A stretch of 64,000 nt of DNA, taken from NCBI GenBank assembly GCA_023442945.1, contig JAEZWW010000005.1, positions 131,505-195,504 of the forward strand, read 5' to 3'. The translations under genes were made by a program, and so were the position numbers. Positions 45,085 to 54,257 of this stretch are shown here, in pieces. Each line of letters begins with the position of its first letter. The first letter of the stretch is position 1. This DNA comes from Pseudomonadota bacterium (lineage in GTDB: Bacteria > Pseudomonadota > Gammaproteobacteria > Burkholderiales > Burkholderiaceae_C). The notes beneath the pieces are model-generated. The model saw only the letters and a list, made by a program, of their open reading frames with translations, was not told where the DNA came from and made no database searches.

Positions 45085-46119
45085 TCAGGTCTCCCTCGCG
45101 CCCAAGAGCCCGCGCGGGCGGAAGATCAGGATCAGCACCAGAAACAGGTACGGCAGGATGGGTGCCACTTGCGACAGCGTGAGCTTGAGCACGGAGTTAT
45201 TGCGCAGCGCGTCGCTGAGCTGCAGGCCCACCTGGTCGGCGAAGCTCAGGAAGGAATAGTCGATCGCCACGGCAAAAGTCTGGATCACGCCGATCAGAAC
45301 CGAAGCGACGAAAGCGCCGGCCAGCGAGCCCATGCCGCCCACAACCACGACCACGAAGATGATCGAGCCCACCGTGGCCGCCATCGCGGGCTCGGTGACG
45401 AAGGTGCTGCCACCAATCACGCCCGCCAGGCCGGCCAGCGCCGTGCCGGCGCCGAACACCAGCATGAACACCCGTGGCACGTTGTGGCCCAGGGCTTCAA
45501 CCATGTCCGGGTGCGTCAGCGCGGCCTGGATCACGTAGCCAATGCGCGTGCGCGTCAGCAGCAGCCAGATGCCGACCAGCATCAGCACCGCCACCACCAT
45601 CATCAGCGCGCGCGTCGCTGGGAAGGGCGAGCACACGATGCGCACCGCCGCGTCGGCCGCGCGGCAAGCACCGTCTGGCGCGGCGCCCCAGACCAGGCGC
45701 ATGCCGTCCACCGAGCTGTTGATGAGGGTGAAGGCCGGCCCTTGCAGGATCGAGGGCGGGCGGAACTCCACCGCCGGGCGACCCCAGATCAGCTGAACCA
45801 CCTCCAAGATGATGTAGGACAGACCGAAGGTCACCAGCAGTTCGGGCACGTGCCCGAACTTGTGCACCTTGCGCAGGCTGTAGCGCTCAAACAGCGCACC
45901 CAGCAAGCCAACGACCAGCGGGGCCACGATCAGTGCCGGCCAGAAACCGATGATGCCGGACAAGGTGTAGCCGATGTAGGCCCCCAGCATGTAGAAGCTG
46001 GCGTGGGCAAAATTCAGCACGCCCATCATGCTGAAGATCAGCGTCAGGCCCGAGCTGAGCATGAACAACAGCAAGCCGTAGCTCAAGCCGTTGAGCATGG
46101 AGATGATGAAAAACTCCAT
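45085..46119 (-). CDS. livH: Branched-chain-type ABC transporter permease (LivH-like)
   Basis: A 344-residue permease with about eight hydrophobic segments, with LNGLSYGLLLFMLSSGLTLI at the N-terminus, GVLNFAHASFYMLGAYIG and VVVVGGMGSLAGAFVASVLIG as family signatures. It has an insert of about 30 residues with three Cys (CRAADAAVRIVCSPF) between helices. AAGGG lies before the ATG. Forms the pore with the LivM-like subunit. Confidence 0.92.
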   Translation of the reverse strand: MEFFIISMLNGLSYGLLLFMLSSGLTLIFSMMGVLNFAHASFYMLGAYIGYTLSGIIGFWPALIVAPLVVGLLGALFERYSLRKVHKFGHVPELLVTFGLSYIILEVVQLIWGRPAVEFRPPSILQGPAFTLINSSVDGMRLVWGAAPDGACRAADAAVRIVCSPFPATRALMMVVAVLMLVGIWLLLTRTRIGYVIQAALTHPDMVEALGHNVPRVFMLVFGAGTALAGLAGVIGGSTFVTEPAMAATVGSIIFVVVVVGGMGSLAGAFVASVLIGVIQTFAVAIDYSFLSFADQVGLQLSDALRNNSVLKLTLSQVAPILPYLFLVLILIFRPRGLLGARET

Positions 46120-46274
46120 CCAGAAAGCCCTTGTCGATCAGTACGAGCGCTGCACCGCCGATCAGCCAGGCGGCGCGCTGCCATATTGGAAAGGATAAGC
46201 GCACGCCCGACCGGCGTCGCGCGTACGCTGTTCGCGCCGCCCGCTGGGGCGAAGCGACAGGTCAAACGGGCCGC

Positions 46275-47507
46275 TCAGGACGGCCGCTTCATCGCGCAGC
46301 TGGTGGGCGTGCTCGACACGTAGGATGGGTACTCAGCCACCGGCACCAGGGTCATGCCGGTGTTTTCAGGGCTGTAGGGGTACTTGCCGCCGGCCTTTTG
46401 CCAGACCGTCACGAACAACGGCTGTTGCAACTGGTGATCGGTCTTGCGCATTTCCACGTCGCCGTTGTAGCTCTTGTACTTCAGGCCTTCCAGCGCCTTG
46501 GCCACTTTCACGGGGTCGGTCGACTTGGCGTTGGCCATGGCCTGCGTCAAGCCGATGAAGGCGGCCGGCACGGCACCGGTGAACATGTCGTCCTTGAAGC
46601 GCGCCTTGAAGCCTTCCATCCACTTGCCCATCTCGCCGCCCATGTTGTAGTGCGAATAGGCCACCTGGAACACCTTCCCCTCGCCGGTGCTGCCCAACGC
46701 CGTGGGCGTGCCGGTCACGCCGGTGTAGTAGGTGAAGAACTTGCCGTCGTAGCCACCTTCCTTGGCCGCCTTGATCAGCAGCGCCAGGTCGGAGCCCCAG
46801 TTGCCGGTGATCACCGTGTCGGCGCCCGATGCCTTGATCTTGGCGATGTAGGGCGCAAAGTCGCGCACCTGCGCCAGCGGGTGAAGGTCTTCGCCGACGA
46901 TTTGGACGTCCGGGCGCTTGCGCTTGAGCGCTTCCTTGGCGTACTTGGCGACCTGCTGGCCGTGCGAATAGTTCTGGTTGAGCAGGTAGACCTTGTGAAC
47001 GTCCTTCTGATCCTTCATGAAGGTGGTCATGGCCTCGATCTTCATCGAGGTGTCGGCGTCGAAGCGAAAGTGCCAGTAGTTGCACTTGCTGTTGGTGAAG
47101 TCCGGATCGACCGCGGCGTAGTTGAGGTACAGCATCTCCTTGCCAGGGTTGCGCTCGTTGTGCTTGGTGATGCCGTCGATCAGCGCCGCCGCTACCGACG
47201 AGCCATTGCCCTGCGCCACGTAGCGCACGCCCTGATCGATGGCGGCCTTGAGCGCGTTGGCGCTGTCAGCAGGGCTCAGCTTGTTGTCGAACGCGACGAT
47301 TTCGAACTTGACGCCCGCCGGGTTGCTCTTGCTGAACTCGTCGGCGAAGTACTGCCAGCTGCGCATCTGGTTGGTGCCGAGCGGGCCCATCAGACCGGTT
47401 TGCGGGTCGATGAGGGCGATCTTGACGGTCTCGCCTTTCTGCGCCTGCGCGGCCGTCAGGGCCGCCAGTATGGCCGCACCGGCCAGCACCTTCACTGCAA
47501 ACTTCAT
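46275..47507 (-). CDS. Branched-chain-type ABC transporter substrate-binding protein (LivK-like)
   Basis: A 410-residue periplasmic protein: signal peptide MKFAVKVLAGAAILAALTAA cleaved after AQA, then VKIALIDPQTGLMGPLGTN, the receptor-family-ligand-binding fold of Liv-type proteins. AGGAG precedes the ATG. It precedes the livHMGF genes by 155 bp and follows an acyl-CoA synthetase gene, so its ligand is more likely a carboxylic acid of the associated pathway than an amino acid; that is inference. Confidence 0.9.
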   Translation of the reverse strand: MKFAVKVLAGAAILAALTAAQAQKGETVKIALIDPQTGLMGPLGTNQMRSWQYFADEFSKSNPAGVKFEIVAFDNKLSPADSANALKAAIDQGVRYVAQGNGSSVAAALIDGITKHNERNPGKEMLYLNYAAVDPDFTNSKCNYWHFRFDADTSMKIEAMTTFMKDQKDVHKVYLLNQNYSHGQQVAKYAKEALKRKRPDVQIVGEDLHPLAQVRDFAPYIAKIKASGADTVITGNWGSDLALLIKAAKEGGYDGKFFTYYTGVTGTPTALGSTGEGKVFQVAYSHYNMGGEMGKWMEGFKARFKDDMFTGAVPAAFIGLTQAMANAKSTDPVKVAKALEGLKYKSYNGDVEMRKTDHQLQQPLFVTVWQKAGGKYPYSPENTGMTLVPVAEYPSYVSSTPTSCAMKRPS

Positions 47508-47638
47508 TGTCGGGACTCCTAGCGTTGTGTCGATGGCAAACAGTCCGCAGGGTACGTGCCCCGACCCACGAAACACAGCCGGGCTTTCCCGAAGACGTGT
47601 CGCCGACGCGTCAACTCTCCGGGGCATCGCCCGCCACG

Positions 47639-49267
47639 TCAGAGCGAGGGCAGTTGGTAGTCCTTGAGCTGCTCGCGCAGCTTGGTCTTGAGCATCTTGC
47701 CGGTGGCGCCCAGCGGAATGGCGTCGACAAACACCACGTCGTCCGGAATCTGCCACTTGGCCATCTTGCCTTGGAAGAACGCCAGCAGTTCTTCGCGCGT
47801 GAGCTGCGCGCCTGGCTTGAGCGCGACGGCCACGATCGGACGCTCGTCCCACTTCGGGTGCGGCATGCCAATGCAGGCGGCCATCGCCACCGCCGGGTGG
47901 GCCATGGCCGTGTTTTCAACGTCGATCGAGCTGATCCATTCACCGCCCGACTTGATCACGTCCTTGCTGCGGTCGGTGATCTGCATGAAGCCGTCCGCGT
48001 CGATGGTGGCCACGTCACCGGTCGGGAACCAGCCATCGACCAGCGGGTCGCCGCCCTCGCCCTTGAAGTAGGTGCCCAGAATCCAATGGCCCTTGACGTA
48101 CAAATCACCGTAAGTCGAACCATCCCAGGGCTGCCCCTGGCCGTCCGCACCGACGATCTTCATGTCCACGCCGTAGATGGCGCGCCCCTGCTTCACGCGC
48201 AGCCGGTTGCGCTCGTCCTCGCTCAGAGCGTTGTGCTTTTCCTTCAGCGTGCACAGCGTGCCCAGCGGACTCATCTCGGTCATGCCCCAGGCGTGCAGCA
48301 CCTCGACGCCGTAGTCCTCGCGGAAGGCGGTGATCATGGCCGGCGGACAGGCCGAGCCGCCGATCACGGTGCGCTTGAGGCTGGAGAACTTCAGCTTGTT
48401 CTGGCCCGCATAGGCTAAGAGCATCTGCCACACGGTGGGCACACCCGCGGCGAACGTCACCTGCTCAGCCTCGATCAGCTCGTACACCGACTTGCCGTCC
48501 AGCGCCGGGCCGGGAAAGACCAGCTTGCTGCCCACCAGCGCCGCCGAATACGGCAGGCCCCAGGCGTTGACGTGGAACATGGGCACGACCGGCAGCGCCG
48601 AATCGGCGGCGCGCAGGCCCATCACGTCCGGCAGCGCGGCGGCATAGGCGTGCAGCACGGTCGAGCGGTGGCTGTACAGCGCGCCCTTGGGGTTGCCAGT
48701 GGTGCCGCTCGTGTAACACAGGCTGGACGCTGTGTTTTCGTCGAACACCGGCCACGTGTAGTCGGGCGACTGGGCGCCAATCCAGGCTTCGTAGCTGACC
48801 AGGTTGGGAATGCCCGTGTCCTGCGGCAGCTTGTCGGCGTCGCACAGCGCGACCCAGCGCTTCACGGTCTTGCAGTGCGCGTGGATGCCCTGAATGATCG
48901 GCAGGAAGGTCGTGTCGAAGCAGACGATCTGGTCTTCGGCATGGTTGGCGATCCAGGCGATCTGCTCGGGCAGCAGGCGCGGATTGATGGTGTGCAGCAC
49001 GCGCTCGGAGCCGCTGACGCCGTAGTACAGCTCGAGGTGGCGGTAGCCGTTCCAGGCCAGTGTGCCCACGCGGTCGCCCGCCTGCAGGCCCTCGGCATCC
49101 AGCGCCTTGGCCACTTGCTTGGCGCGGCGCTGCACGTCGGCCCAGGTGTAACGGTGGATGTCGCCCTCAACCCGGCGCGAAACGACCTGGCCATCGCCAT
49201 GGTGGCGCGCTGCAAAGTCGATCAGGCTGGAAATCAAGAGCGGGTGTTGCTGCATCAGGCCAAGCAT
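47639..49267 (-). CDS. Long/medium-chain acyl-CoA synthetase (AMP-forming, AlkK/FadD-like)
   Basis: A 542-residue ANL-superfamily ligase. Motifs: LCYTSGTTGNPKGALYSHRS (AMP-binding P-loop), AWGMTEMSPLG (A5), WFPTGDVATIDADGFM (A7), ITDRSKDVIKSGGEWISSID (A8) and the terminal catalytic Lys in LGATGKMLKTKLREQL. The GGEWISSID variant is typical of the medium/long-chain fatty-acyl and AlkK subgroup. It is the first gene of a leftward cluster with the Liv-type ABC transporter, suggesting import and activation of the same acid. Confidence 0.92.
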   Translation of the reverse strand: MLGLMQQHPLLISSLIDFAARHHGDGQVVSRRVEGDIHRYTWADVQRRAKQVAKALDAEGLQAGDRVGTLAWNGYRHLELYYGVSGSERVLHTINPRLLPEQIAWIANHAEDQIVCFDTTFLPIIQGIHAHCKTVKRWVALCDADKLPQDTGIPNLVSYEAWIGAQSPDYTWPVFDENTASSLCYTSGTTGNPKGALYSHRSTVLHAYAAALPDVMGLRAADSALPVVPMFHVNAWGLPYSAALVGSKLVFPGPALDGKSVYELIEAEQVTFAAGVPTVWQMLLAYAGQNKLKFSSLKRTVIGGSACPPAMITAFREDYGVEVLHAWGMTEMSPLGTLCTLKEKHNALSEDERNRLRVKQGRAIYGVDMKIVGADGQGQPWDGSTYGDLYVKGHWILGTYFKGEGGDPLVDGWFPTGDVATIDADGFMQITDRSKDVIKSGGEWISSIDVENTAMAHPAVAMAACIGMPHPKWDERPIVAVALKPGAQLTREELLAFFQGKMAKWQIPDDVVFVDAIPLGATGKMLKTKLREQLKDYQLPSL

Positions 49268-49434
49268 GCGGTCTCCAAATGTGTCTAAAGGGAAAGCAGT
49301 CGAGCATCGTAATCCAGCCTTCGCGGAGTGCCCGCGCGCCGGCGACAGTCCACATCGTCAAATGCCTTTTTGCGCCGTGATGCGGCGCTGGCTGGCGCGG
49401 CTTGGGGACTGTTGGTATTCATCCAAATTGGACA

Positions 49435-49452
49435 TAAACCCCCAGGGGTTTA
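49435..49452. promoter_or_regulatory. Perfect inverted repeat TAAACCCC-CA-GGGGTTTA upstream of ABC binding-protein gene
   Basis: 8 bp arms (49435-49442 and 49445-49452) with a 2-base centre, about 80 bp before the binding-protein ATG in the 262 bp divergent gap with the acyl-CoA synthetase. Too short a loop for a hairpin, so a dimeric-regulator operator is more likely. Confidence 0.5.
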
Positions 49453-49529
49453 ATGACAGCCAGCGAAATTGGCGCTAACTTACGTGTGTTTCAAGCTGTG
49501 ACTTCAATTCCTTTCAGGAGACTTGTTGT

Positions 49530-50681
49530 ATGCGCGCCGATTTGGCCCCGAAGACCTTCGCTCCCCGACGCAGATCCCTTCTCCGACTGGCCGCCGCGGC
49601 CAGCGTTTTCCCGTTGGGCCTGAACCTGAGGGCTCAAAGCAATTTGTTACGGATCGGCAGCAGCGTGGACACCAGCGGGGTCGAAAAGATCAACGGGCTG
49701 GCGCTGCACCAGGGCGCCTTGGCGTACTTCACCGCGCTCAACCGGGCCGGGGGCATCCACGGCGCGCAGGTCGAGCTGCAGGTGGCCGACGACAAGTTCA
49801 CGCCGGATTTGGCCAAGGCCAACGCGCTGAAGTACGTGGCCGACTCCTCCGTGCTGGCCATCCTGCACCCGCAGGGCACGCGCCAATCGGCCGCGATGAT
49901 GGACGCCGTCACCACCCTGGCGCTGGTCGGTCCCAACACCGGCAACGTCAGCCTGCGCAAGAAAGCTTCGCCCAACACCTTCTGGGTGCGCGCCAATTTC
50001 GACCAGGAGATGGACCGCCTGATCTCGCAGGCGGCCGTGCTGGGCATCAACCGCATCGGCCTGATCCATTCCAACGACCCGCTGGGCCAGGCGCTGCTGG
50101 CCGGTTACAAGCTGGCGTTGGGCAAGGCCAAGCTGGAGCCAGCGGTGATCGGCGTCACCCCCAGCACCAACAGCATGGAAGTCGAAGCCGCCGCCCAGCA
50201 GGTCGCTGCCGCCAAGCCGCAGATGGTCATCCTGGGCCTGGCCGGCACGGGCCCGGCCACGGTGCGCGCGCTGCGCAAGGCCGGCTCGGCCGCGTCGGTG
50301 TACGGGCTGTCGATCGCCTCGGGCTCCTTCGCCACCATGGGGGCCGAAGGCCGCGGGCTGGCGTTTTCGGTCATCGTGCCCACGCCCAATTCACCGCGCC
50401 ACGCGATCGTGCGCCGCTACCAGGCCGACATGGCGGCGGTGGGCAAAAGCAACGAACTGTCCACCACCAGCCTGGAAGGCTACGTCAACGCCATGGTGCT
50501 GGCCGAAGGCCTGCGCCGCGCCGGCCCCGCACCCAGCCGCGCCGCCGTCATCAACGGCCTGGCCGGGCTGGACAACTACGACGTGGGCGGCATGCAGTTC
50601 ACCTTTGGCCGCACCAACCGCGAAGGCTGCTCGTTTGTCGACATCGCCACCATCGGCGCGCGTGGGCAGCTGATCGCCTGA
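49530..50681 (+). CDS. Orphan branched-chain-type ABC transporter substrate-binding protein
   Basis: A 383-residue periplasmic binding protein of the Leu/Ile/Val-receptor family. The N-terminus RRRSLLRLAAAASVFPLGL carries consecutive Arg before the hydrophobic core, as in Tat-like signals. The mature part has LLRIGSSVDTSG and AVINGLAGLDNYDVGGMQ. CAGGAG precedes the ATG. It is divergent from the Liv/acyl-CoA synthetase cluster and has no ABC subunits of its own, so it may feed the neighbouring permease. Confidence 0.88.
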   Translation: MRADLAPKTFAPRRRSLLRLAAAASVFPLGLNLRAQSNLLRIGSSVDTSGVEKINGLALHQGALAYFTALNRAGGIHGAQVELQVADDKFTPDLAKANALKYVADSSVLAILHPQGTRQSAAMMDAVTTLALVGPNTGNVSLRKKASPNTFWVRANFDQEMDRLISQAAVLGINRIGLIHSNDPLGQALLAGYKLALGKAKLEPAVIGVTPSTNSMEVEAAAQQVAAAKPQMVILGLAGTGPATVRALRKAGSAASVYGLSIASGSFATMGAEGRGLAFSVIVPTPNSPRHAIVRRYQADMAAVGKSNELSTTSLEGYVNAMVLAEGLRRAGPAPSRAAVINGLAGLDNYDVGGMQFTFGRTNREGCSFVDIATIGARGQLIA

Positions 50682-50707
50682 GCCGGCTGGCGGCTCGCCA
50701 AAGGCCA

Positions 50708-50772
50708 TTTCTGTAAAGAATCGGCCGTCAGCCCTACAACCATCTGCGCGGTCAGCTATTACATCGGTAGCA
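50708..50772 (+). repeat. Comamonadaceae-type intergenic repeat, copy (plus)
   Basis: TTTCTGTAAAGAATCGGCC, then GTCAGCCCTACAACC, then ATCTGCGCGGTCAGCTATTA and GTAGCATAA. It lies after the binding-protein gene; the remaining gap to selO has no gene. Confidence 0.8.
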
Positions 50773-50941
50773 TAACAGGGTGCCACGGCACCCTTTTTTC
50801 ATGGGCTGTGCACCGGTCGGGCACGGCCGAAACGCAGGACTTTCGCCCGGTGCTGCACGGCCCGCGTGCCAAGACCGACTTTCCAAAGGGCTGTCCGCCC
50901 CGCGCCCGCGGTGCGGCGTCCGAACGCGGGACAATTGACCT

Positions 50942-52426
50942 ATGTTGTTGTCCACAGACACTTTTTTGGCGCCCGGGTCAGCCCCGGAGCGGCTCTGGCT
51001 CAACCGCTTTGCCGGCCTGGGCCCCACGTTCTACAGCCACGTTGCCGCGGCGCCGCTGCGCGATCCGTACTGGGTCGCGCGCAGCGACGCGCTGGCGCGC
51101 GACCTGGGCCTGCCGGCCGACTGGGCCACGCCCGAGGCCTTGCAAGCCCTGGCCGGCAACACCGTGCTGCCGGGCAGCGCGCCGCTGGCCAGCGTCTACA
51201 GCGGCCACCAGTTCGGCGTGTGGGCCGGGCAGCTGGGCGACGGGCGCGCGCTGCTGCTGGGCGAGGTAGCCACACCTTCCGGCGAATCGCTGGAAGTGCA
51301 GCTCAAAGGCGCGGGCCTCACGCCGTATTCCCGCATGGGCGACGGGCGCGCCGTGCTGCGCTCGTCGATCCGCGAATTCCTGTGCAGCGAAGCCATGCAC
51401 GGCTTGGGCGTCCCGACCACGCGCGCGCTGTGCGTGGTCGGCTCGGACCAGCCGGTGCGGCGCGAAGAGATCGAGACCGCCGCCGTCGTCACCCGCACGG
51501 CGCCCAGCTTTATCCGCTTCGGGCACTTCGAGCACTTCAGCCACGGCGGCGACCACGACGCCCTGCGCCAGCTGGCCGATTTCGTCATCGACCATTTCTA
51601 TCCCGACGCACGCGGCGCCGCCAACCCCTACGCCGCGCTGCTGGAGGCGGTCACGCGCCGCACCGCCGCCATGGTGGCGCAGTGGCAGGCCGTGGGCTTC
51701 ACGCACGGGGTGATGAACACCGACAACATGAGCATCCTGGGCCTGACGGTGGACTACGGCCCGTTCCAGTTTCTGGACGGGTTTGATCCCAACCACATCG
51801 GCAACCATTCCGACCACCAGGGCCGTTACACCTATGCGCGCCAGCCGCAGATCGCGCACTGGAACCTGTTTGCCCTGGGCCAGGCGCTGCTGCCGCTGAT
51901 CGGCGACCACGACACGGCCATGGCGGCGCTGGAGCCCTACAAGACCGCCCTGCCCGCCGAGCTGGACGCGCGCTTTGCCGCCAAGCTGGGTTTTGCGCAC
52001 GCCAGCGCACCGGTCAACGCCGTGGTGAACGACCTGCTGAAGCTGATGGCCGCCGAGCGCACCGACTTCACCATCGCCTGGCGCACGCTGGCGCGCCACC
52101 TGGCCGGCGCGCCGGCCGATACGGTGCAGGCGCTGTTCCACGACCGCGCCGCCGCCGACCGCATCTTGCTACAATTGCAGGAGCTGCCCGCGCAGGTGGG
52201 TGGTGGGCCAGACGCCGATTTGGCACTCAAATCCAACCCGGCCTTCATCCTGCGCAACTATCTGGGCGAACAAGCCATCGCGCTGGCGAAACAAAAAGAC
52301 TTTTCCATGGTCCAAGACCTGCTCACCGTGCTGGAGCGCCCGTTTGACGAGCACCCCGCACACGCCGCCTGGGCCGGTTTCCCGCCGGACTGGGCCGACC
52401 ACATCGAGATCAGCTGCTCATCATGA
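50942..52426 (+). CDS. selO: SelO-family protein adenylyltransferase (YdiU)
   Basis: A 494-residue pseudokinase-fold enzyme that transfers AMP to Ser/Thr/Tyr of target proteins and is linked to redox stress. Hallmarks: YSGHQFGVWAGQLGDGRALL, QLKGAGLTPYSRMGDGRAVL, then GVMNTDNMSILGLTVDYGPF with the metal-binding Asn and Asp. The C-terminal Cys in ISCSS corresponds to the conserved redox Cys (Sec in animals). No Shine-Dalgarno is seen; GACAAT lies 7 bp upstream, so the mRNA may be leaderless. Its stop overlaps msrB (ATGA). Confidence 0.94.
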   Translation: MLLSTDTFLAPGSAPERLWLNRFAGLGPTFYSHVAAAPLRDPYWVARSDALARDLGLPADWATPEALQALAGNTVLPGSAPLASVYSGHQFGVWAGQLGDGRALLLGEVATPSGESLEVQLKGAGLTPYSRMGDGRAVLRSSIREFLCSEAMHGLGVPTTRALCVVGSDQPVRREEIETAAVVTRTAPSFIRFGHFEHFSHGGDHDALRQLADFVIDHFYPDARGAANPYAALLEAVTRRTAAMVAQWQAVGFTHGVMNTDNMSILGLTVDYGPFQFLDGFDPNHIGNHSDHQGRYTYARQPQIAHWNLFALGQALLPLIGDHDTAMAALEPYKTALPAELDARFAAKLGFAHASAPVNAVVNDLLKLMAAERTDFTIAWRTLARHLAGAPADTVQALFHDRAAADRILLQLQELPAQVGGGPDADLALKSNPAFILRNYLGEQAIALAKQKDFSMVQDLLTVLERPFDEHPAHAAWAGFPPDWADHIEISCSS

Positions 52427-52833
52427 CCCACCCCGTCCAAAAAACCGATGCCGAATGGCGCCAACTGCTGGCCGACAAACAGGCCGAGCCCGGCGCCTAC
52501 CAGGTCACCCGCCACGCCGCGACCGAGCGGCCCTACACCGGCAAGTACGAACAGCACTGGGCCGACGGCAGCTACCACTGCATGTGCTGCGGCGCCAAGC
52601 TGTTCGAATCCGACACCAAGTTCGACGCCGGCTGCGGCTGGCCCAGCTTCTCGCTGGCGATTCCCGGCGCCATCGAAGAGCGGCGCGACGTCAGCCACGG
52701 CATGGTGCGCGTCGAAACCGTCTGCGCCAACTGCGGCGCCCACCTGGGCCACGTCTTCCCCGACGGCCCGACCGACACCGGCCTGCGCTACTGCATGAAT
52801 TCGGCCGCCCTGGACTTCGAGCCGCAGAAGTAA
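52423..52833 (+). CDS. msrB: Peptide-methionine (R)-S-oxide reductase MsrB
   Basis: A 136-residue cytoplasmic repair enzyme that reduces methionine-R-sulfoxide. The zinc site is CMCC and CANC, substrate-binding residues are in GWPSFSLAI, HLGHVFPDGPTDTGLRYCMN contains the catalytic Cys. Coupled to selO by a four-base overlap, which supports a joint oxidative-stress role. Confidence 0.95.
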   Translation: MTHPVQKTDAEWRQLLADKQAEPGAYQVTRHAATERPYTGKYEQHWADGSYHCMCCGAKLFESDTKFDAGCGWPSFSLAIPGAIEERRDVSHGMVRVETVCANCGAHLGHVFPDGPTDTGLRYCMNSAALDFEPQK

Positions 52834-52838
52834 GCAGC

Positions 52839-53282
52839 ATGCCCTCGCCCGCCGACATCGCTGCCAAGTTCAGATCGCTGGATGTGCACGACGACACGGT
52901 AGAGGGTGTGACCGTCTGCCCTGGCGCCAAGCGCGGCGGTAAGACGGTGGTGACGCTGACCCTGTTCCGGCACTGGGAGGGCACGAGGCGTCTGCTGACG
53001 CTGTCCGGTTGCGCCAACGTCGCCTTTGATCTGGACGCCGACGTGCTGCGCGACAACGCGCCCAACAACACCAGCTCGCTCGACGCAACTGCGGACATTG
53101 ACAAACTCCAAGCCCTGATGCGCACACAGCGCAAGTCGTGGAACGTCAGCTACGAGCCCACCATCGACCCGCTGCCCCTAAAGTTGACGAATGCGTCAAA
53201 GCTGGTGTTGTTCAAGGTTCGGCTCTTTGGCGGCAACCTGCGCGTGGCGGCGCGAAGCTTCAGCCTCAAACCTGCGCCGTGA
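52839..53282 (+). CDS. Hypothetical protein
   Basis: A 147-residue protein starting MPSPADIAAKFRSLDVHDDT, 5 bp after msrB. There is no signal peptide or membrane segment; the composition is mixed alpha/beta with many Leu and Asp, and the tail FGGNLRVAARSFSL is basic. No family recognised. Weak ribosome site (AGAAG), so translation may depend on msrB. Confidence 0.6.
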   Translation: MPSPADIAAKFRSLDVHDDTVEGVTVCPGAKRGGKTVVTLTLFRHWEGTRRLLTLSGCANVAFDLDADVLRDNAPNNTSSLDATADIDKLQALMRTQRKSWNVSYEPTIDPLPLKLTNASKLVLFKVRLFGGNLRVAARSFSLKPAP

Positions 53283-53336
53283 CAGCGTCGCCCTCTTACA
53301 AAGCCTCCGCTGCCCAACGGTAAACTGCCGGCCCAG

Positions 53337-53918
53337 ATGAAAGCCCTGCTCGACTTCCTGCCCATCCTGCTGTTCTTCGGTGCCTACAAGCTGTGGGGCA
53401 TTTACCCCGCCACCGGGGTGCTGATGGCGGCCACCGCGGCGCAGATGGCCATCCTCTACGCCATCGACAAGAAGCTGTCGACCATGCACAAGGCCACGCT
53501 GGCCTTGATCCTGATCTTCGGCACGCTCACCCTGGTGCTGCAGGACGACCGCTTCATCAAGTGGAAGCCGACCGTGCTGTACGCCGCCATGGCGGTCGCG
53601 CTGGCCGTGGCGCTGTGGGTGTACCGCAAGAACTTCCTGAAGATCATGCTGGGCAGCCAGCTCAACCTGCCCGACCCGGTCTGGAACCGCCTCACGGTGG
53701 CCTGGATGGTCTATTGCCTGTTCATGGCCGCCATCAACGGGTATGTCGCCGCCTTCTGGACCACCGACGCCTGGGCCAACTTCAAGCTGTGGGGCTACGT
53801 CTTCCCGGTCGCCTTCATCATCGGCCAGGGCTTTTACGTCGCCCGTCACCTGCAGGAAGACCCCGCCCTGCCCACGTCCACCACCGACGGCAGCACCCCG
53901 CCCGGAGGCCAGGGATGA
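53337..53918 (+). CDS. yciB: Inner-membrane septation/intracellular-spread protein YciB
   Basis: A 193-residue multi-pass protein with five or six hydrophobic segments, start MKALLDFLPILLFFGAYKLW. The stretch FIKWKPTVLYAA and GSQLNLPDPVWNRLTVAW are family hallmarks. Involved in envelope and division functions in E. coli. A TAAACT lies 10 bp before the ATG, so the leader may be very short. Followed by bolA with a four-base overlap. Confidence 0.92.
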   Translation: MKALLDFLPILLFFGAYKLWGIYPATGVLMAATAAQMAILYAIDKKLSTMHKATLALILIFGTLTLVLQDDRFIKWKPTVLYAAMAVALAVALWVYRKNFLKIMLGSQLNLPDPVWNRLTVAWMVYCLFMAAINGYVAAFWTTDAWANFKLWGYVFPVAFIIGQGFYVARHLQEDPALPTSTTDGSTPPGGQG

Positions 53919-54190
53919 GCACCGAACAAAACACGCTGGCCGACCGCATGGCCGACACCCTGCGCCAGGCCTTGGCGCCCACCGCGCTCGAGGTGATCGA
54001 CGAAAGCTGGGAACACGCCGGCCACGCCGGCGCCAACGGCACCGGTTTCGGCACGCACTTTCGGGTGCGCATCGCCTCGCCGCGCTTTGACGGTATCAAC
54101 CGCGTCGGACGCCACCGGCTGGTGTACGAGGCGCTGCAGCCCTACATCGACCGTGACGGCGTCCACGCCCTGGCCATCGAGACGCGATAA
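53915..54190 (+). CDS. bolA: BolA-family protein
   Basis: A 91-residue protein with the BolA fold: ALEVIDESWEHAGHAG, then HFRVRIASPRFDGINRVGRH and the final helix HALAIETR. BolA proteins partner with monothiol glutaredoxins in Fe-S handling or act in morphology and transcription. Coupled to yciB by overlap; the peptidyl-prolyl isomerase gene follows 67 bp later. Confidence 0.92.
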   Translation: MSTEQNTLADRMADTLRQALAPTALEVIDESWEHAGHAGANGTGFGTHFRVRIASPRFDGINRVGRHRLVYEALQPYIDRDGVHALAIETR

Positions 54191-54257
54191 TCCCGTTTTT
54201 CTGCCCGGCCGCGCTGGCCGGGGCTTCCGGTCTTGCGACCACCTTCCTGCGCAACCC

